Assembly (NCBI RefSeq): GCF_003369575.1
Contig: NZ_PIOC01000016.1
Span: 61,516-125,515, forward strand
Origin: Oceanobacillus arenosus
GTDB lineage: Bacteria > Bacillota > Bacilli > Bacillales > Amphibacillaceae
Reading direction: 5' to 3'
Length of the DNA: 64,000 nucleotides
Shown: piece by piece, positions 63,952-64,000 of the stretch
Layout: every line of letters begins with the position of its first letter
Position numbering within the stretch: position 1 is the stretch's first letter
Made by a program: the position numbers and the translations under genes
Notes under the pieces: generated by a model
What the model was told of the DNA's origin: nothing
The model's database searches: none
Seen by the model: the letters and a program-made list of their open reading frames with translations, nothing else

Positions 63952-64000
63952 TTTATTGGAGAGTTTGATCTTGGCTCAGGACGAACGCTGGCGGCGTGCC
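63952..64000 (+). rRNA. rrs: 16S rRNA gene, 5' end only
   Basis: TTGGAGAGTTTGATCTTGG and CTCAGGACGAACGCTGGCGG are the universal start of 16S rRNA. The gene runs off the window. The base after GATC is T, where most bacteria have C or A. The rest of the operon lies outside. Confidence 0.95.

Overview
The window comes from a low-GC, endospore-forming member of the Bacillaceae. The evidence is the spore genes (yunB, yutH, kapB), Bacillus-type regulatory RNAs (lysine, FMN and SAM riboswitches, a leucine T-box), and a gene order that matches, as far as I remember it, the yun-yut-yum-yui and men-ytk-ytl-pckA-metK-ytoA-ytpB neighbourhoods of Bacillus subtilis. Base composition and the dispersed repeats suggest a halotolerant Oceanobacillus/Virgibacillus-like genome, but the genus is inference. 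Almost all of the window is conserved chromosomal backbone. I see no prophage, insertion sequence, CRISPR array or defence island.

Layout. 1-9.4 kb: yunD end, yunC, yunB, a lysine-riboswitch-controlled NhaC-type transporter, lytH, yutD, an amidase, yutE-yutF, yutG and yutH. 9.4-16 kb: a 2-hydroxyacid dehydrogenase, iron-sulfur assembly proteins (yutI, yutM), ferredoxin-NADP reductase (yumC), a type II NADH dehydrogenase, yuiB-yuiC and yuiD. 16-26 kb: bioY with a BirA operator, deoD, a lone ptsH, kapB, a SodC-like lipoprotein, patB, pgi, yugI, the yugO potassium channel and an M42 aminopeptidase. 26-33.5 kb: a more accessory stretch with small membrane, lipoprotein and unknown genes, an APH-fold kinase and a 1441-residue bacillopeptidase F-like protease. 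33.7-43.4 kb: a DedA protein, FMN riboswitch plus ribU, then the menaquinone cluster (menA-menI facing one way, menF-menD-menH-menB-menE the other). 43.4-50 kb: two small unknown genes, ytkD, an ABC importer (ytlACD) and pckA. 50-59 kb: a MerR regulator with an aldo-keto reductase and a broken cupin gene, SAM riboswitch plus metK, ytoA, ytpB, a glycine-repeat protein, a CPBP protease, a DUF1992 protein and mnmM (ytqB). 59-64 kb: T-box plus leuS, a secreted protein, a TauE/SafE exporter, and tandem promoters leading into a 16S rRNA gene cut by the window edge.

How it fits together. Menaquinone genes, NADH dehydrogenase, FNR and iron-sulfur carriers serve respiration. Pgi, PckA, HPr and the glycerate-type dehydrogenase serve central carbon flow. 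Several uptake genes carry recognisable direct control: lysine RNA on the NhaC transporter, BirA on bioY, FMN RNA on ribU. MetK (SAM RNA), LeuS (T-box) and possibly PckA (CcpN-like site) are also under identifiable control.

The most interesting non-genic signal is three families of dispersed intergenic repeats. One of them is modular: four copies share the same ends but carry module X, module Y, or both. The most unusual protein is the 193-residue product at 56079-56660, built from six regularly spaced glycine-heptad units. I did not find a convincing new multi-gene system.
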